Position numbers and translations under genes: made by a program. Source: Actinomycetes bacterium (GTDB lineage: Bacteria > Actinomycetota > Actinomycetes > Propionibacteriales > Propionibacteriaceae). From it: a stretch of 64,000 nt of DNA. The notes under the pieces were generated by a model that did no database searches, was not told the DNA's origin, and saw only the letters and a program-made list of their open reading frames with translations. Below, one piece after another: positions 1 through 8,313 of the stretch; position 1 is the first letter of the stretch; each line of letters opens with the position of its first letter. The stretch covers positions 1 through 64,000 of the forward strand of contig JAEXCA010000122.1 in NCBI GenBank assembly GCA_023393755.1. Direction: 5' to 3'.

Positions 1-624
1 CGGGAAGCCCCCGCGACGCCCGTCCCGGCCGCCGAGGCCCACCCGTCGGAGCCCGCCCGGGTCAGCCCGCCGTCGTCACCGGCACCCGAGCCGGAACCGG
101 CCCCAGCCGCGCCCGCGCCACGCGGCGGCTTCGGCGTGGCCGACCTGCGCCGGATCTGGCCGGACGTCCTGGAGGACGTCAAGGGACGCCGCCGGGTCAC
201 CTGGATCCTGCTCAGCCAGAACGCCCAGGTGGTGGACGTCCGGGACGGAACCCTCACTCTCGGCCTGGCCAACTCCGGCGTTCGGGAGAACTTCGTCCGG
301 GGCACCCACGCCGATCTGCTCAAGGCAGCCCTGCAGCACGTCGCCGGGCTCGCCCTGCAGATCGAGCCGATCGTGGACGCCAATGCCGGCGGCACCCCGG
401 CCGAGCCGGCCTCCCCACCACCGGTGCCGGAGCCCGTCCCCCAGCGCTCGGCGGCCGCCCAGGAGGCGCGCGAGCAGCTCCGCCGGGGCCGCAGTGGCAA
501 CTCGCCGACCGAACCGGAAGCCGAGCCCAGCCGGGACGACCTCTCGGTGGACGACGAGGTCTCCAGCGACGAACTCCTGATCAAGCACCTGGGCGCCGAA
601 CTGATCGACGAACAGGAGGCGTAG
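1..624 (+). CDS. dnaX: DNA polymerase III subunit gamma/tau, C-terminal part (5' end outside window)
   Basis: The reading frame is open from the first base and ends at TAG 622-624, so only the last 207 residues are present. A Pro/Ala/Glu-rich linker fills roughly the first 40 residues. A compact domain follows that contains RRIWPDVLEDVKGRRRVTW and ALQHVAGLALQIE, the usual C-terminal domain of actinobacterial DnaX. The ATPase (gamma) part lies outside the window. The product is the clamp-loader subunit that holds the replicative polymerase together. The order dnaX-ybaB-recR is conserved in many bacteria and supports the call. The acidic tail (SVDDEVSSDELLIKHLGAEL) is typical of tau-like ends. 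Confidence 0.9.
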   Translation, partial: REAPATPVPAAEAHPSEPARVSPPSSPAPEPEPAPAAPAPRGGFGVADLRRIWPDVLEDVKGRRRVTWILLSQNAQVVDVRDGTLTLGLANSGVRENFVRGTHADLLKAALQHVAGLALQIEPIVDANAGGTPAEPASPPPVPEPVPQRSAAAQEAREQLRRGRSGNSPTEPEAEPSRDDLSVDDEVSSDELLIKHLGAELIDEQEA

Positions 625-700
625 CCGGCCCGCGGTGGCGGACGAGCTACCTGTCGGCGGCAGCCGATACGATGGCGTCGACCCTCGAAGGGAGTCCACC

Positions 701-1012
701 ATGTTCGATCCCGGCAGCCTCGACCTCTCCGGCCTGATGGCCCAGGCGCAGGCCCTGCAGGACCAGCTTGAGCGCGCCCAGGCGGAGCTCGCCGACCAGC
801 GCGTCACCGGCACCTCCGGTGGAGGGCTGGTGGAGGCGACCGTCTCGGGTACCGGCGAGCTGCTCTCGCTGACCATCTCGCCCGAGGTCGTCGATCCGTC
901 CGACACCGAGACGCTGGCCGACCTGGTGGTGGCGGCCGTCCGCGATGCCTCGAACCGGGCCACCGCGCTCGCCCAGGCCGCCATGCCCCCCATGCCGGAG
1001 ATCGGGTTCTAG
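701..1012 (+). CDS. YbaB/EbfC family nucleoid-associated protein
   Basis: A 103-residue protein with an N-terminal helix rich in Gln/Ala/Glu (about residues 10-35), then a short beta region (VEATVSGTGELLSLTISPEV) and a C-terminal helix. This is the YbaB fold, a small dimeric DNA-binding protein thought to act in nucleoid organisation or recombination. ATG 701 was chosen because GAAGGGAG (687-694) lies at good spacing; an upstream ATG at 635 would add residues not seen in the family. A TACGAT -10-like box at 668-673 could give it its own promoter. It lies between dnaX and recR as in many genomes. Confidence 0.9.
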   Translation: MFDPGSLDLSGLMAQAQALQDQLERAQAELADQRVTGTSGGGLVEATVSGTGELLSLTISPEVVDPSDTETLADLVVAAVRDASNRATALAQAAMPPMPEIGF

Positions 1013-1107
1013 GGCACTGCTGGACGACGCGTCGACCGGCTCGGGCAGGCAACCGCCCGAGGGGCGAAGCCTGACGAAGCCACTGCGGTCCACCGACAAG
1101 GAGGAAT

Positions 1108-1722
1108 GTGTACGAGGGTCCGATTCAAGACCTGATCGATGAGCTCGGGCGGCTGCCCGGGATCGGGCCGAAGGGTGCCCAGCGGATCGCCTTCCACATC
1201 CTCACCACCAACTCCGCCGATGTCGAACGGCTGGCGCACGCGCTGCGCGAGGTGACCGAGAAGGTGCGGTTCTGCGACATCTGCTTCAACATCTCCGCGG
1301 AGGAGACCTGCCGGGTCTGCCGCGATCCGCGCCGCGACCGCACCTCGATCTGCGTGGTCGAGGAGTCCAAGGACGTCGCCGCGATCGAGCGCACCCACGA
1401 GTTCCGCGGGCTGTACCACGTGCTGGGCGGCGCGATCAGCCCGATCGACAACGTCGGGCCGGGCGACCTGCGGATCCGCGAACTCGTGCTGCGGCTGGCC
1501 GACGGCACCGTCACCGAGGTGATCCTGGCCACCGACCCGAACCTGGAGGGCGAGGCCACCGCCACCTACATCTCCCGGCTGCTGCTGCCGATGGGGGTCA
1601 CCGTCTCCCGGCTGGCCAGCGGCCTGCCGGTGGGCGGCGACCTGGAGTACGCCGACGAGGTCACCCTCGGCCGCGCCTTCCAGGGACGCCGCAAGCTCAG
1701 CGAGGAGACCCGCACCGCATGA
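1108..1722 (+). CDS. recR: Recombination protein RecR
   Basis: A 204-residue protein of standard RecR length. An N-terminal helix-hairpin-helix ([17 protein letters not shown], about 16-32) is followed by a four-cysteine zinc finger (Cys56, 59, 68, 71) and a Toprim domain starting near residue 79 with the acidic VVEESKDV. RecR works with RecF and RecO to load RecA on gapped DNA. The GTG start at 1108 follows GGAGGAA closely (AAGGAGG at 1098-1104); an ATG at 1106 is out of frame. The stop overlaps the next gene start by four bases (ATGA), so the HAD gene is translationally coupled. Confidence 0.95.
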   Translation: MYEGPIQDLIDELGRLPGIGPKGAQRIAFHILTTNSADVERLAHALREVTEKVRFCDICFNISAEETCRVCRDPRRDRTSICVVEESKDVAAIERTHEFRGLYHVLGGAISPIDNVGPGDLRIRELVLRLADGTVTEVILATDPNLEGEATATYISRLLLPMGVTVSRLASGLPVGGDLEYADEVTLGRAFQGRRKLSEETRTA

Positions 1723-2549
1723 CCTTCCCCGTCCCACCGCAGCAGATCCGGCTGATCGCCACCGACCTGGACGGCACCCTGCTCCGCAACGACAAGACGA
1801 TCAGCCCACGCACCGCCGAGGCCATCCGGCTGGCGCACGAAGCCGGCGTCCAGGTGGTGGCGGCGACCGGCCGCTACCTGGCGAGCCTGCCGAACATCCT
1901 CACCCCGGTCGGGGTCGACTACGCGGTCACCAGCAACGGCGCCCAGTGCTACCGGCTGAGCACCACCGAGTTGCTGTTCGAGGACACCATCTCGACCACC
2001 GCGGCCGCCCAGATCATGGCCCACCTGGCCGCGCACTTTCCCGACTCGCGTGCCGAGGTGGCGACCGGTGACGGTTGGACGCACTACGCCCAGCCCGGCT
2101 ACCCCGAACTGCTCAGCGACGTCGAGCGCCGCAACTTCCCGATCGAGTACCGGGTGCTGACCGACCTCGAAGCGATCGACCGACCGCTGATCAAGCTGAC
2201 CGCCCGCCACCCGTCGCTGCGGCCGGAGGTCCTGCTCGACTCGCTACTGGCCTCCGGGCTGACCGGCTTCCACCCGACCACCTCCGGCGGACCGATCCTG
2301 GAGGTCAGCGGACCCGGCATCACCAAGGCCCACGGCGTGGCCCGGCTCGCCGGGCTGCTCGGGCTCGAGGCACCTCAGGTGATGGCGGTCGGGGATGCCC
2401 GCAACGACGTCGAGATGCTGGCCTGGGCCGGCATCGGCGTGGCGATGGGCAACGCCGTTCCCGAGGCGATCGAGGCTGCCGACCGCTCCACCGCCTCCAA
2501 CCAGGAGGACGGCCTCGCGCTGGCGATCGAGACGCTCCTGGCGGCCTGA
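1719..2549 (+). CDS. HAD-superfamily (Cof-type) phosphatase
   Basis: A 276-residue protein of the Cof subfamily of haloacid-dehalogenase-like hydrolases. Motif I is DLDGT with the nucleophile Asp16 and acid/base Asp18. Motif IV is GDARND at 225-230. The large central cap (about residues 85-195) is the Cof-type (C2) cap. Such enzymes dephosphorylate sugar phosphates, flavin or pyridoxal phosphates; the substrate cannot be told from sequence. It overlaps recR by ATGA, suggesting one transcript, though no functional link with recombination is known. Confidence 0.9.
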   Translation: MTFPVPPQQIRLIATDLDGTLLRNDKTISPRTAEAIRLAHEAGVQVVAATGRYLASLPNILTPVGVDYAVTSNGAQCYRLSTTELLFEDTISTTAAAQIMAHLAAHFPDSRAEVATGDGWTHYAQPGYPELLSDVERRNFPIEYRVLTDLEAIDRPLIKLTARHPSLRPEVLLDSLLASGLTGFHPTTSGGPILEVSGPGITKAHGVARLAGLLGLEAPQVMAVGDARNDVEMLAWAGIGVAMGNAVPEAIEAADRSTASNQEDGLALAIETLLAA

Positions 2550-2632
2550 GCGTCACAGCCAACCGACAGGCCCGGCTCAGCCGGCGGCTGGAGTCGGGAG
2601 CCATCGTGGGGGTTCCCCGAAAGGAGCAACCC

Positions 2633-2992
2633 ATGAGACCTTCCCACTTCGCGCCCAGCCTGTTCGGCTCGCTGCTGGCGATCGCCTTCCTGATCCTGCT
2701 GGTCGGCGCGGTGGCCGCGCTGGTCTGGTGGCTGATCCGCCGCCGCAGGACGGCCGGTGCCTTCCAGCCCCACCCACCGTGGCAGCCCGGCCCGGCAACC
2801 AGCCCCGGTCCGCCGATGCCGCAGCCGCCGGCGAACGCCGTGCAGATCCTCGACGAGCGTCTCGCCCGCGGTGAGATCGAGGTGGACGACTACCTCACCC
2901 GGCGGGCAGCCCTGCTGGGCGACCGGCCACCCAATGGCACCGAGTTCCAGCATCAGGCCGGCGCCCCCGACCAGCCGGAGAAGCCCAGCTGA
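2633..2992 (+). CDS. Small membrane protein with C-terminal SHOCT domain
   Basis: A 119-residue protein with one hydrophobic segment (about residues 12-37) ending in a basic WWLIRRRR stop-transfer, a Pro-rich linker, and a SHOCT motif (ILDERLARGEIEVDDYLTRR) near residues 70-90. SHOCT is a short C-terminal oligomerisation domain of unknown role, often on membrane-anchored proteins. ATG 2633 has a clean AAGGAG (2621-2626). The next gene encodes a second protein of the same architecture, so the two are likely an ancient duplication. Confidence 0.85.
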   Translation: MRPSHFAPSLFGSLLAIAFLILLVGAVAALVWWLIRRRRTAGAFQPHPPWQPGPATSPGPPMPQPPANAVQILDERLARGEIEVDDYLTRRAALLGDRPPNGTEFQHQAGAPDQPEKPS

Positions 2993-3136
2993 TCGCGCTA
3001 TCCGCCAACCCAGCCGTCGAGGGCCGGCTCCACCCGCCGAGGGCCGGTCCTCGGTGATCTCCGCCGCCCATGAAATCTCCCGATCGGCTGGCCCTGTGGA
3101 CCGCTCGGGGGAATGATGGGTATCGAGGAGGTCGTG

Positions 3137-3433
3137 ATGCAAGGTCTGCTGATCATGCTGCTCGCCGGGGTGGCTTTCCTGGTGGCGGTGGCCGCCCTCG
3201 CGATCGCCAACCGGGCACGGGTGCCGCGGGACGCGTCGAGCCTCACCCGGGACGCCCAGCGCATCCTGGACGAGCGGATGGCCCGCGGCGACATCAGCAT
3301 CGACGAGTACCTGGCCCGCATCGCCGCGCTGCGCGGGGAGCGCCCGAACGGTATGCGCTACCGCCTGGACGAGCCCGACGACGACGGCCCGCCCGCGGAA
3401 CCGGACGACGGCGTCGGGCCCCGCAGCCGCTGA
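3137..3433 (+). CDS. Second small membrane SHOCT-domain protein
   Basis: A 98-residue protein with one N-terminal membrane segment (about residues 3-25) followed by a SHOCT motif (ILDERMARGDISIDEYLARI) and an acidic Asp/Pro-rich tail. ATG 3137 was chosen because GAGGAGGT (3125-3132) lies five bases ahead; an in-frame ATG at 3113 has no ribosome site. It is a paralogue of the gene just upstream but lacks the Pro-rich linker. The role is unknown. Confidence 0.8.
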   Translation: MQGLLIMLLAGVAFLVAVAALAIANRARVPRDASSLTRDAQRILDERMARGDISIDEYLARIAALRGERPNGMRYRLDEPDDDGPPAEPDDGVGPRSR

Positions 3434-3704
3434 GCGCAGGCGCGGCGCGTCCTGACCCGTCACACCCGACCACACCGAGCGCAGCCGGGCACGCTTCTTG
3501 TCCTACGCCTCCACCGCATGCCAGCCGGTCCCAACCAACCGACTGTGCCGAAGGGGCTCCGCCGCGTCCTCCCGCGAGGCGAGGACGAACCGGACGCGGA
3601 GACCGGCGCTCGATCCGACCCGCAGGGATCGCGTAGGTTCGACGACGAGGAACGACGAGCCTGCTCTCGATCGGGCTGAGAAGGAAGAATCGGGCGAAGC
3701 CCGG
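3434..3704 (+). other. Gene-free stretch before the ileS leader
   Basis: About 270 bases between the second SHOCT gene and the T-box. It is GC-rich and contains short palindromes, for example GTCCTC/GAGGAC arms near 3569-3591. Short open frames here have no ribosome site and no recognisable product. The ileS promoter must lie at the right end of this stretch but no convincing -35/-10 pair could be picked. Confidence 0.4.
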
Positions 3705-3893
3705 TAGACTGGGCGATCGTCCGCAAGGCACTGATGGGGCCATCACCCCGGAGCTGCCGGAAGAACGGCGCGTCAGCGCTCACTAGAACCGGCCGCGGCG
3801 AGCAACGAAGTGGGACGCCTCGCGCGTCCAAGAAGGGTGGTACCGCGGGCTCACGCTCGTCCCTTCGTCAGCGAACGACGAAGGAAGACCGAG
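3705..3893 (+). promoter_or_regulatory. Translational isoleucine T-box riboswitch with ultra-short Stem I
   Basis: A leader that senses uncharged tRNA-Ile. Stem I is a short hairpin (GGCA 3727-3730 with TGCC 3755-3758; GGGG 3736-3739 with CCCC 3746-3749) whose terminal loop holds the Ile codon ATC at 3742-3744. The T-box itself, AAGGGTGGTACCGCGG, is at 3833-3848 and carries the TGGT bulge that pairs with the tRNA 3' end. AAGGG 3833-3837 can pair with CCCTT 3861-3865 (antisequestrator). The competing hairpin CCTTCGTC 3862-3869 with GACGAAGG 3877-3884 covers the ileS ribosome site AAGGAAG (3881-3887). This layout is the actinobacterial translational class; the 5' end of the RNA is inferred. Confidence 0.93.
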
Positions 3894-6800
3894 ATGACCG
3901 CCGAAGCGCCCCAGCCGAGCCACCGACCTGCGCAGTACAACGCAGTGCCGGCAGCGATCGACCTGCCCGCCATGGAGCACGAGATCCTGGCGTTCTGGAA
4001 GGCCAACGACACCTTCTCAGCCACCCTGGCCAAGACCGCCGGCGGCCAGCCGTGGACCTTCTACGAGGGTCCGCCGACCGCCAATGGCATGCCCGGCACC
4101 CACCACATCGAGGCCCGGGTGTTCAAGGACGTCTTCCCCCGGTTCAAGACCATGCAGGGCTTCCGGGTCGATCGCAAGGCCGGCTGGGACTGCCACGGCC
4201 TGCCGGTCGAACTGGCGGTCGAGAAGGAACTCGGCTTCAACGGCAAGCCCGACATCGAGGCCTACGGCGTCGAGGCGTTCAACGCCCGCTGCCGCGAGTC
4301 GGTCAGCCGCCACGTCGATGCGTTCACCGAGCTCACCGAGCGGATGGGCTACTGGGTGAACCTCGACCAGGCCTACTGGACGATGGATCCGTCCTTCGTC
4401 GAGTCGTGCTGGTGGGCGCTGAAGCAGATCCACGCCAAGGGCCTGCTGGTCGAGGATTACCGGGTCGCCCCGTACTGCCCGCGCTGCGGCACCACCCTTT
4501 CCGACCACGAGTTGGCCCAGGGCTACGAGGACGTCACCGATCCGTCGGTCTACGTCCGGTTCCCGCTGATCTCCGGCCCGCTGGCCGGCAAGGCCTCCCT
4601 GCTGGTGTGGACGACCACGCCGTGGACGCTGGTCTCCAACACCGCGGTCGCCGTCCACCCGGACGTCACCTACGTGGTCGCGACTCAGGATGTCCCCGAG
4701 GGCGAGACCCTGGTGCTCGCCGAACCGCTGGCCGAGAAGGTGCTCGGCGACGGCTGGCGGCTGGGCCAGACCTTCACCGGCAAGGACATGGAACTGTGGA
4801 GATACCAGCGGCCGTTCGAGCTGGTCGAGTTCCCGGACGCGGTCGGCGGCACCCACTACGTCGTCCTGGCTGAGTACGTCACCACCGAGGACGGCACCGG
4901 CCTGGTCCACCAGGCGCCGGCCTTCGGCGAGGACGACATGGCGGTCTGCCGCGCCTACGGGCTGCCGTTCGTGAACCCGATCCGGCCCAACGGCCACTTC
5001 GCCGACGACGTCCCGCTGGTCGGCGGACAGTTCTTCAAGACCGCCGACGCCGACCTGGTGGACGACCTGCGCGCCCGCGGGCTGCTGTTCCGCAAGCTCG
5101 ACTACGCCCACTCCTACCCGCACTGCTGGCGCTGCCACACCTCGCTGATCTACTACGCGCAGCCGTCGTGGTACATCCGGACCACCCAGATCAAGGACGC
5201 CCTGCTGCGCGAGAACGAGGGCACCACCTGGTACCCCGAGAACATCAAGTGGGGTCGCTACGGCGACTGGCTGAACAACAACATCGACTGGGCGCTCTCC
5301 CGCTCGCGCTACTGGGGCACCCCACTGCCGATCTGGCGGTGCGAGGACGACCACCAGGTGTGCATCGGTTCCCGCGCGGAGCTCTCCGAGCTGACCGGGC
5401 GGGATCTCGCCGCACTCGACCCGCACCGTCCGTTCGTGGACGACATCAGCTTCGGCTGCCAGACCTGCGGCAAGCCCAGCCACCGCGTCCCCGAGGTGAT
5501 CGACGCCTGGTTCGACTCCGGTTCGATGCCGTTCGCGCAGTGGGGCTACCCCTGGGCCGAAGGCTCGAAGGAGAAGTTCGAGGCCGCCTACCCGGCCGAC
5601 TTCATCTGCGAGGCGATCGACCAGACCCGCGGCTGGTTCTACTCGCTGATGGCGGTCGGCACCCTGGTGTTCGACGAGTCGAGCTACCGCAATGTGCTCT
5701 GCCTGGGCCACATCCTGGCCGAGGACGGCCGGAAGATGAGCAAGCACCTGGGCAACATCCTCGAGCCGATCCCGCTGATGGATTCGCACGGTGCGGATGC
5801 CGTCCGCTGGTTCATGGCTGCCGGTGGCTCGCCCTGGTCGGCCCGTCGGGTCGGGCACAGCACCATCACCGAGACGGTCCGCAAGGTGCTGATGACCTAC
5901 TGGAACACGGTCGCCTTCCACGCCCTCTACGCCCGGGCGAACAACTGGGCGCCAACGATCCCAGACGACGACCGCCACGCCGCTGTCAGCGGCGGGAAGG
6001 AAGGAGTCTTGACGAGGGCCGCGCGAGCGGGCCGAGGAACAGAGGTCGCGCGAAGCGCGAGTCTGGACGCCTCGCGGCGGCCAGGCGTCCTCCTCGGCGA
6101 GAGTGAGCAAGCTCACTCCGCGCTCTCGTCGTCGCCTTCCGAAGGGTCGACCGCCGCCAGCAAGGGGCTTCGAGACTCGGCCGCTGACGCGTCCGACCTC
6201 AGCCACCGTGGTGCGCCCGCGGACGCCGAGCGCCACGTGCTGGATCGCTGGCTGGTGTCGGCCCGCAACTCGCTGGTGCGGGACGTCACCGCGGCGCTGA
6301 ACGACTTCGACACCCAGCGGGCCGGCGCCCTGCTGGCGGCCTTCGTCGACGACCTGTCGAACTGGTACGTCCGGCGATCCCGCCGCCGGTTCTGGGACGG
6401 CAACCCGTCGGCGCTGTGGACGCTGCACGAGACCCTGGACACCGTCACCCGGCTGCTGGCTCCGCTGGTCCCGTGCGTCACCGAGCGGGTCTGGCAGGAC
6501 CTGATCGTCCCGGTGGTGCCGGACGCACCCGCGTCCGTCCATCTGGCCGACTGGCCGGTGGCCGACGAGGCGCTGATCGACGCCCAGCTGAACGAGGCCA
6601 TGGCACTCACCCGCCGGGTCGTCGAACTGGGCCGATCGGCCCGCGCCGAGGCCAAGGTGAAGACCCGGCAGCCACTGGCCCGGGCGCTGGTGCCCTCGGC
6701 GGCATTCGGACGCCTGGAGCCGGCCCTGATCGATGAGATCAAGGCCGAGTTGAACGTGGTCGAGCTGGGATCGTTCGCCTCCGCCGGCGACCTGGTCGAT

Positions 6801-7418
6801 CACTCCGCCAAGGGCAACTTCCGGTCGCTCGGCAAGCGGTTCGGCAAGCAGACCCCGGTGGTCGCCAATGCCATCGCCGCGGCCGACGCCGCAGCGCTGG
6901 CCAGCGCACTCGCGTCCGGCTCTGCAACTGTAGAGGTGCCCGGACTGGGCGCGGTCGAGGTGAGCCCGGACGAGGTGATCGTCTCGGAGCGGCCACGGGA
7001 AGGCTGGTCGGTGGTCAACGAACAGGGCGAAACCGTCGCCCTCGATCTCGAACTGACCCCGGAACTGGTTCAGGCCGGCCTGGCCCGCGAGGTGATCCGC
7101 CTGGTGCAGGACGCCCGCAAGGCCTCCGGCTTCGACGTCTCCGATCGGATCAGCCTCAGCTGGGTTCCCGACGACACCGACGCCGGAAAGGCCATCGCCG
7201 AAGCGATCGAAGCCCACTCCGCCCTGATCGCCGACGAGGTGCTGGCGGTCACCATCTCGCGCCCGGGAGACGGGGACGGTTCCGCTGTCACAGACCCCGG
7301 CGGGAAGGAAGACGCCGCGCGAGCGAGCCGGACCACGGCCAATCAGCCCGGCATCGCGACCCGGGCCCAGTTCGGCGATCCGGAGCTCGGCCTCACCTTC
7401 ACGGTGCAGCGTGTCTAG
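3894..7418 (+). CDS. ileS: Isoleucyl-tRNA synthetase, type 2, with altered HIGH motif and repeat insertions
   Basis: Charges tRNA-Ile in the cytoplasm. At 1174 residues it is about 100 longer than usual for type 2 IleRS. The class I signature near residue 60 reads PPTANGMPGTHH, so the HIGH position is G68-T69-H70-H71 (GXHH) rather than HXGH. KMSKH is at 614-618. The editing domain lies about 190-400, and tRNA-binding helices start at DRWLVS (784). Residues about 691-780 form an Ala/Ser/Arg-rich linker where relatives have a dozen residues, and the DNA under it is palindromic repeat sequence; a smaller insertion sits near 1123-1153. ATG 3894 follows AAGGAAG (3881-3887) and is controlled by the T-box leader. 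No frameshift is seen. Confidence 0.95.
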   Translation: MTAEAPQPSHRPAQYNAVPAAIDLPAMEHEILAFWKANDTFSATLAKTAGGQPWTFYEGPPTANGMPGTHHIEARVFKDVFPRFKTMQGFRVDRKAGWDCHGLPVELAVEKELGFNGKPDIEAYGVEAFNARCRESVSRHVDAFTELTERMGYWVNLDQAYWTMDPSFVESCWWALKQIHAKGLLVEDYRVAPYCPRCGTTLSDHELAQGYEDVTDPSVYVRFPLISGPLAGKASLLVWTTTPWTLVSNTAVAVHPDVTYVVATQDVPEGETLVLAEPLAEKVLGDGWRLGQTFTGKDMELWRYQRPFELVEFPDAVGGTHYVVLAEYVTTEDGTGLVHQAPAFGEDDMAVCRAYGLPFVNPIRPNGHFADDVPLVGGQFFKTADADLVDDLRARGLLFRKLDYAHSYPHCWRCHTSLIYYAQPSWYIRTTQIKDALLRENEGTTWYPENIKWGRYGDWLNNNIDWALSRSRYWGTPLPIWRCEDDHQVCIGSRAELSELTGRDLAALDPHRPFVDDISFGCQTCGKPSHRVPEVIDAWFDSGSMPFAQWGYPWAEGSKEKFEAAYPADFICEAIDQTRGWFYSLMAVGTLVFDESSYRNVLCLGHILAEDGRKMSKHLGNILEPIPLMDSHGADAVRWFMAAGGSPWSARRVGHSTITETVRKVLMTYWNTVAFHALYARANNWAPTIPDDDRHAAVSGGKEGVLTRAARAGRGTEVARSASLDASRRPGVLLGESEQAHSALSSSPSEGSTAASKGLRDSAADASDLSHRGAPADAERHVLDRWLVSARNSLVRDVTAALNDFDTQRAGALLAAFVDDLSNWYVRRSRRRFWDGNPSALWTLHETLDTVTRLLAPLVPCVTERVWQDLIVPVVPDAPASVHLADWPVADEALIDAQLNEAMALTRRVVELGRSARAEAKVKTRQPLARALVPSAAFGRLEPALIDEIKAELNVVELGSFASAGDLVDHSAKGNFRSLGKRFGKQTPVVANAIAAADAAALASALASGSATVEVPGLGAVEVSPDEVIVSERPREGWSVVNEQGETVALDLELTPELVQAGLAREVIRLVQDARKASGFDVSDRISLSWVPDDTDAGKAIAEAIEAHSALIADEVLAVTISRPGDGDGSAVTDPGGKEDAARASRTTANQPGIATRAQFGDPELGLTFTVQRV
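5981..6204. repeat. Dispersed repeat material inserted in frame within ileS
   Basis: Low-complexity DNA with perfect short palindromes: TCGCGCGAAGCGCGA (6046-6060), GGACGCCT/AGGCGTCC, and GAGTGAGCAAGCTCACTC. Bases 6164-6204 are, on the minus strand, GGCTGAGGTCGG then CCGAGTCTCGAAGCCCC, the same unit found outside genes at 45641-45735. The unit order relative to a CGCTTCGCGCGACC block is also the same at both sites. The insertion keeps the ileS frame open and falls in the linker before the anticodon-binding helices. Confidence 0.8.
7272..7330. repeat. Second repeat fragment within the 3' part of ileS
   Basis: GGGGACGGTTCC (7272-7283) is the core of the repeat found at 13044-13133 and 33026-33076. 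It is followed by CGCTGTCA, then CGGCGGGAAGGAAG and CGCGCGAGCG, which match 5981-6034 inside the same gene. Translated it gives residues about 1127-1146, absent from normal IleRS tails. Confidence 0.65.
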
Positions 7419-8127
7419 CCCCGAACTGCCGGACCTCCCCGAGGTGCCGGACTTCCCACCGGTCGAGCCGGGCGAGTCCGCTGCACCGAGGCCGCCGAAG
7501 AAGCCGCCGGTCATCCTGCTGCACGGGGCCGGGCAACTGCCGACCATGTGGCAGAGCCAGGTGGAAGCCCTGGGCGCGGAGCGCCGGGCGATGGCACCGT
7601 GGATCGCGGGGCTGCGCCCGGGGCGCCGGTTCGACCTCTCCCTGAAGACGGCCAGCGCCGAGCTGATCAACACCCTCGACCTCTCCGGCTACCAGACCGT
7701 CGATGTGGTGGCTCATCAGCTGGGGGCGATGGTCGCCCTGCAGGCTGCCGCCGACTACCCCGACCGGATCGGTCGGCTGGTGGTCAGCGGCGCCGTGTTG
7801 CTGCCGGGCAGGCTGGCACTACGGATGCAGAAGGCCACGCTGCGGATGCTGCCCGTCCGCGGCCTGGAGAACACCGGCCTCACCAAGGAGGATCTGGTCA
7901 AGGCCCTGGACGTGATGGCCGAGGCCGACTTCTCCTCCCGGCTGAACGCGATCACCGCCCGCACCCTAGTGGTCGTCGGCCAGTCGGACGCCACCGGCCA
8001 GGTCTCCGCCAAGACCCTGGCCGAGCGGCTGCCCAACGGCCGCCTGGAGGTCATCCCCGGTGGCGGGCATCCACCCCTGGAGAACCCGGACGCCTTCAAC
8101 CGGGCCATGGTGCAGTTCCTGGACTGA
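7411..8127 (+). CDS. Alpha/beta-hydrolase-fold protein lacking the nucleophile serine
   Basis: A 238-residue protein with the alpha/beta-hydrolase signs: oxyanion strand VILLHGAG (34-41), a nucleophile-elbow position, late Asp in VVVGQSDATG and the His in GGGHPPLENP. At the elbow the sequence is AHQLG (101-105), so Gln103 replaces the usual Ser of GHSxG. It may be a non-catalytic or altered member. A Pro-rich tail of about 30 residues precedes the fold. The GTG start at 7411 overlaps the ileS stop by eight bases, so it is probably translated with ileS and under the same T-box. Confidence 0.8.
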   Translation: MSSPELPDLPEVPDFPPVEPGESAAPRPPKKPPVILLHGAGQLPTMWQSQVEALGAERRAMAPWIAGLRPGRRFDLSLKTASAELINTLDLSGYQTVDVVAHQLGAMVALQAAADYPDRIGRLVVSGAVLLPGRLALRMQKATLRMLPVRGLENTGLTKEDLVKALDVMAEADFSSRLNAITARTLVVVGQSDATGQVSAKTLAERLPNGRLEVIPGGGHPPLENPDAFNRAMVQFLD

Positions 8128-8209
8128 GCGCCGACACCACGCGCCAACCAGTGCCGGCCGGCATGGCCGCGGCCCGGACACTGCCGGCGCCGGGTGGGTT
8201 CTCAGCCCC

Positions 8210-8276
8210 ACAAACCGGAGCGCAGAGGCGACTCGCGGACATAGTGCACGCGAATGCCCTCTACTCCCCGGTTTGT
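8210..8276. repeat. 67-bp double palindrome, copy 1
   Basis: Outer arms ACAAACCGG (8210-8218) and CCGGTTTGT (8268-8276); inner arms TCGCG and CGCGA around ATAGTGCA. It lies between two convergent genes and may act as a bidirectional terminator. A closely related copy lies at 15720-15788. Confidence 0.85.
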
Positions 8277-8313
8277 GTCGGGCCGGAACCGGGGATCGAC
8301 CCGCGCGAGTCGG

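Noticed and set aside
4017..7673. 1218-residue open frame antisense to ileS
   Set aside because: It mirrors ileS codon positions in GC-rich DNA, has no ribosome site or recognisable domain, and the plus strand carries a clear synthetase.
7411..8127. Active serine esterase
   Set aside because: The nucleophile elbow reads AHQLG; no nearby GxSxG motif could replace it.
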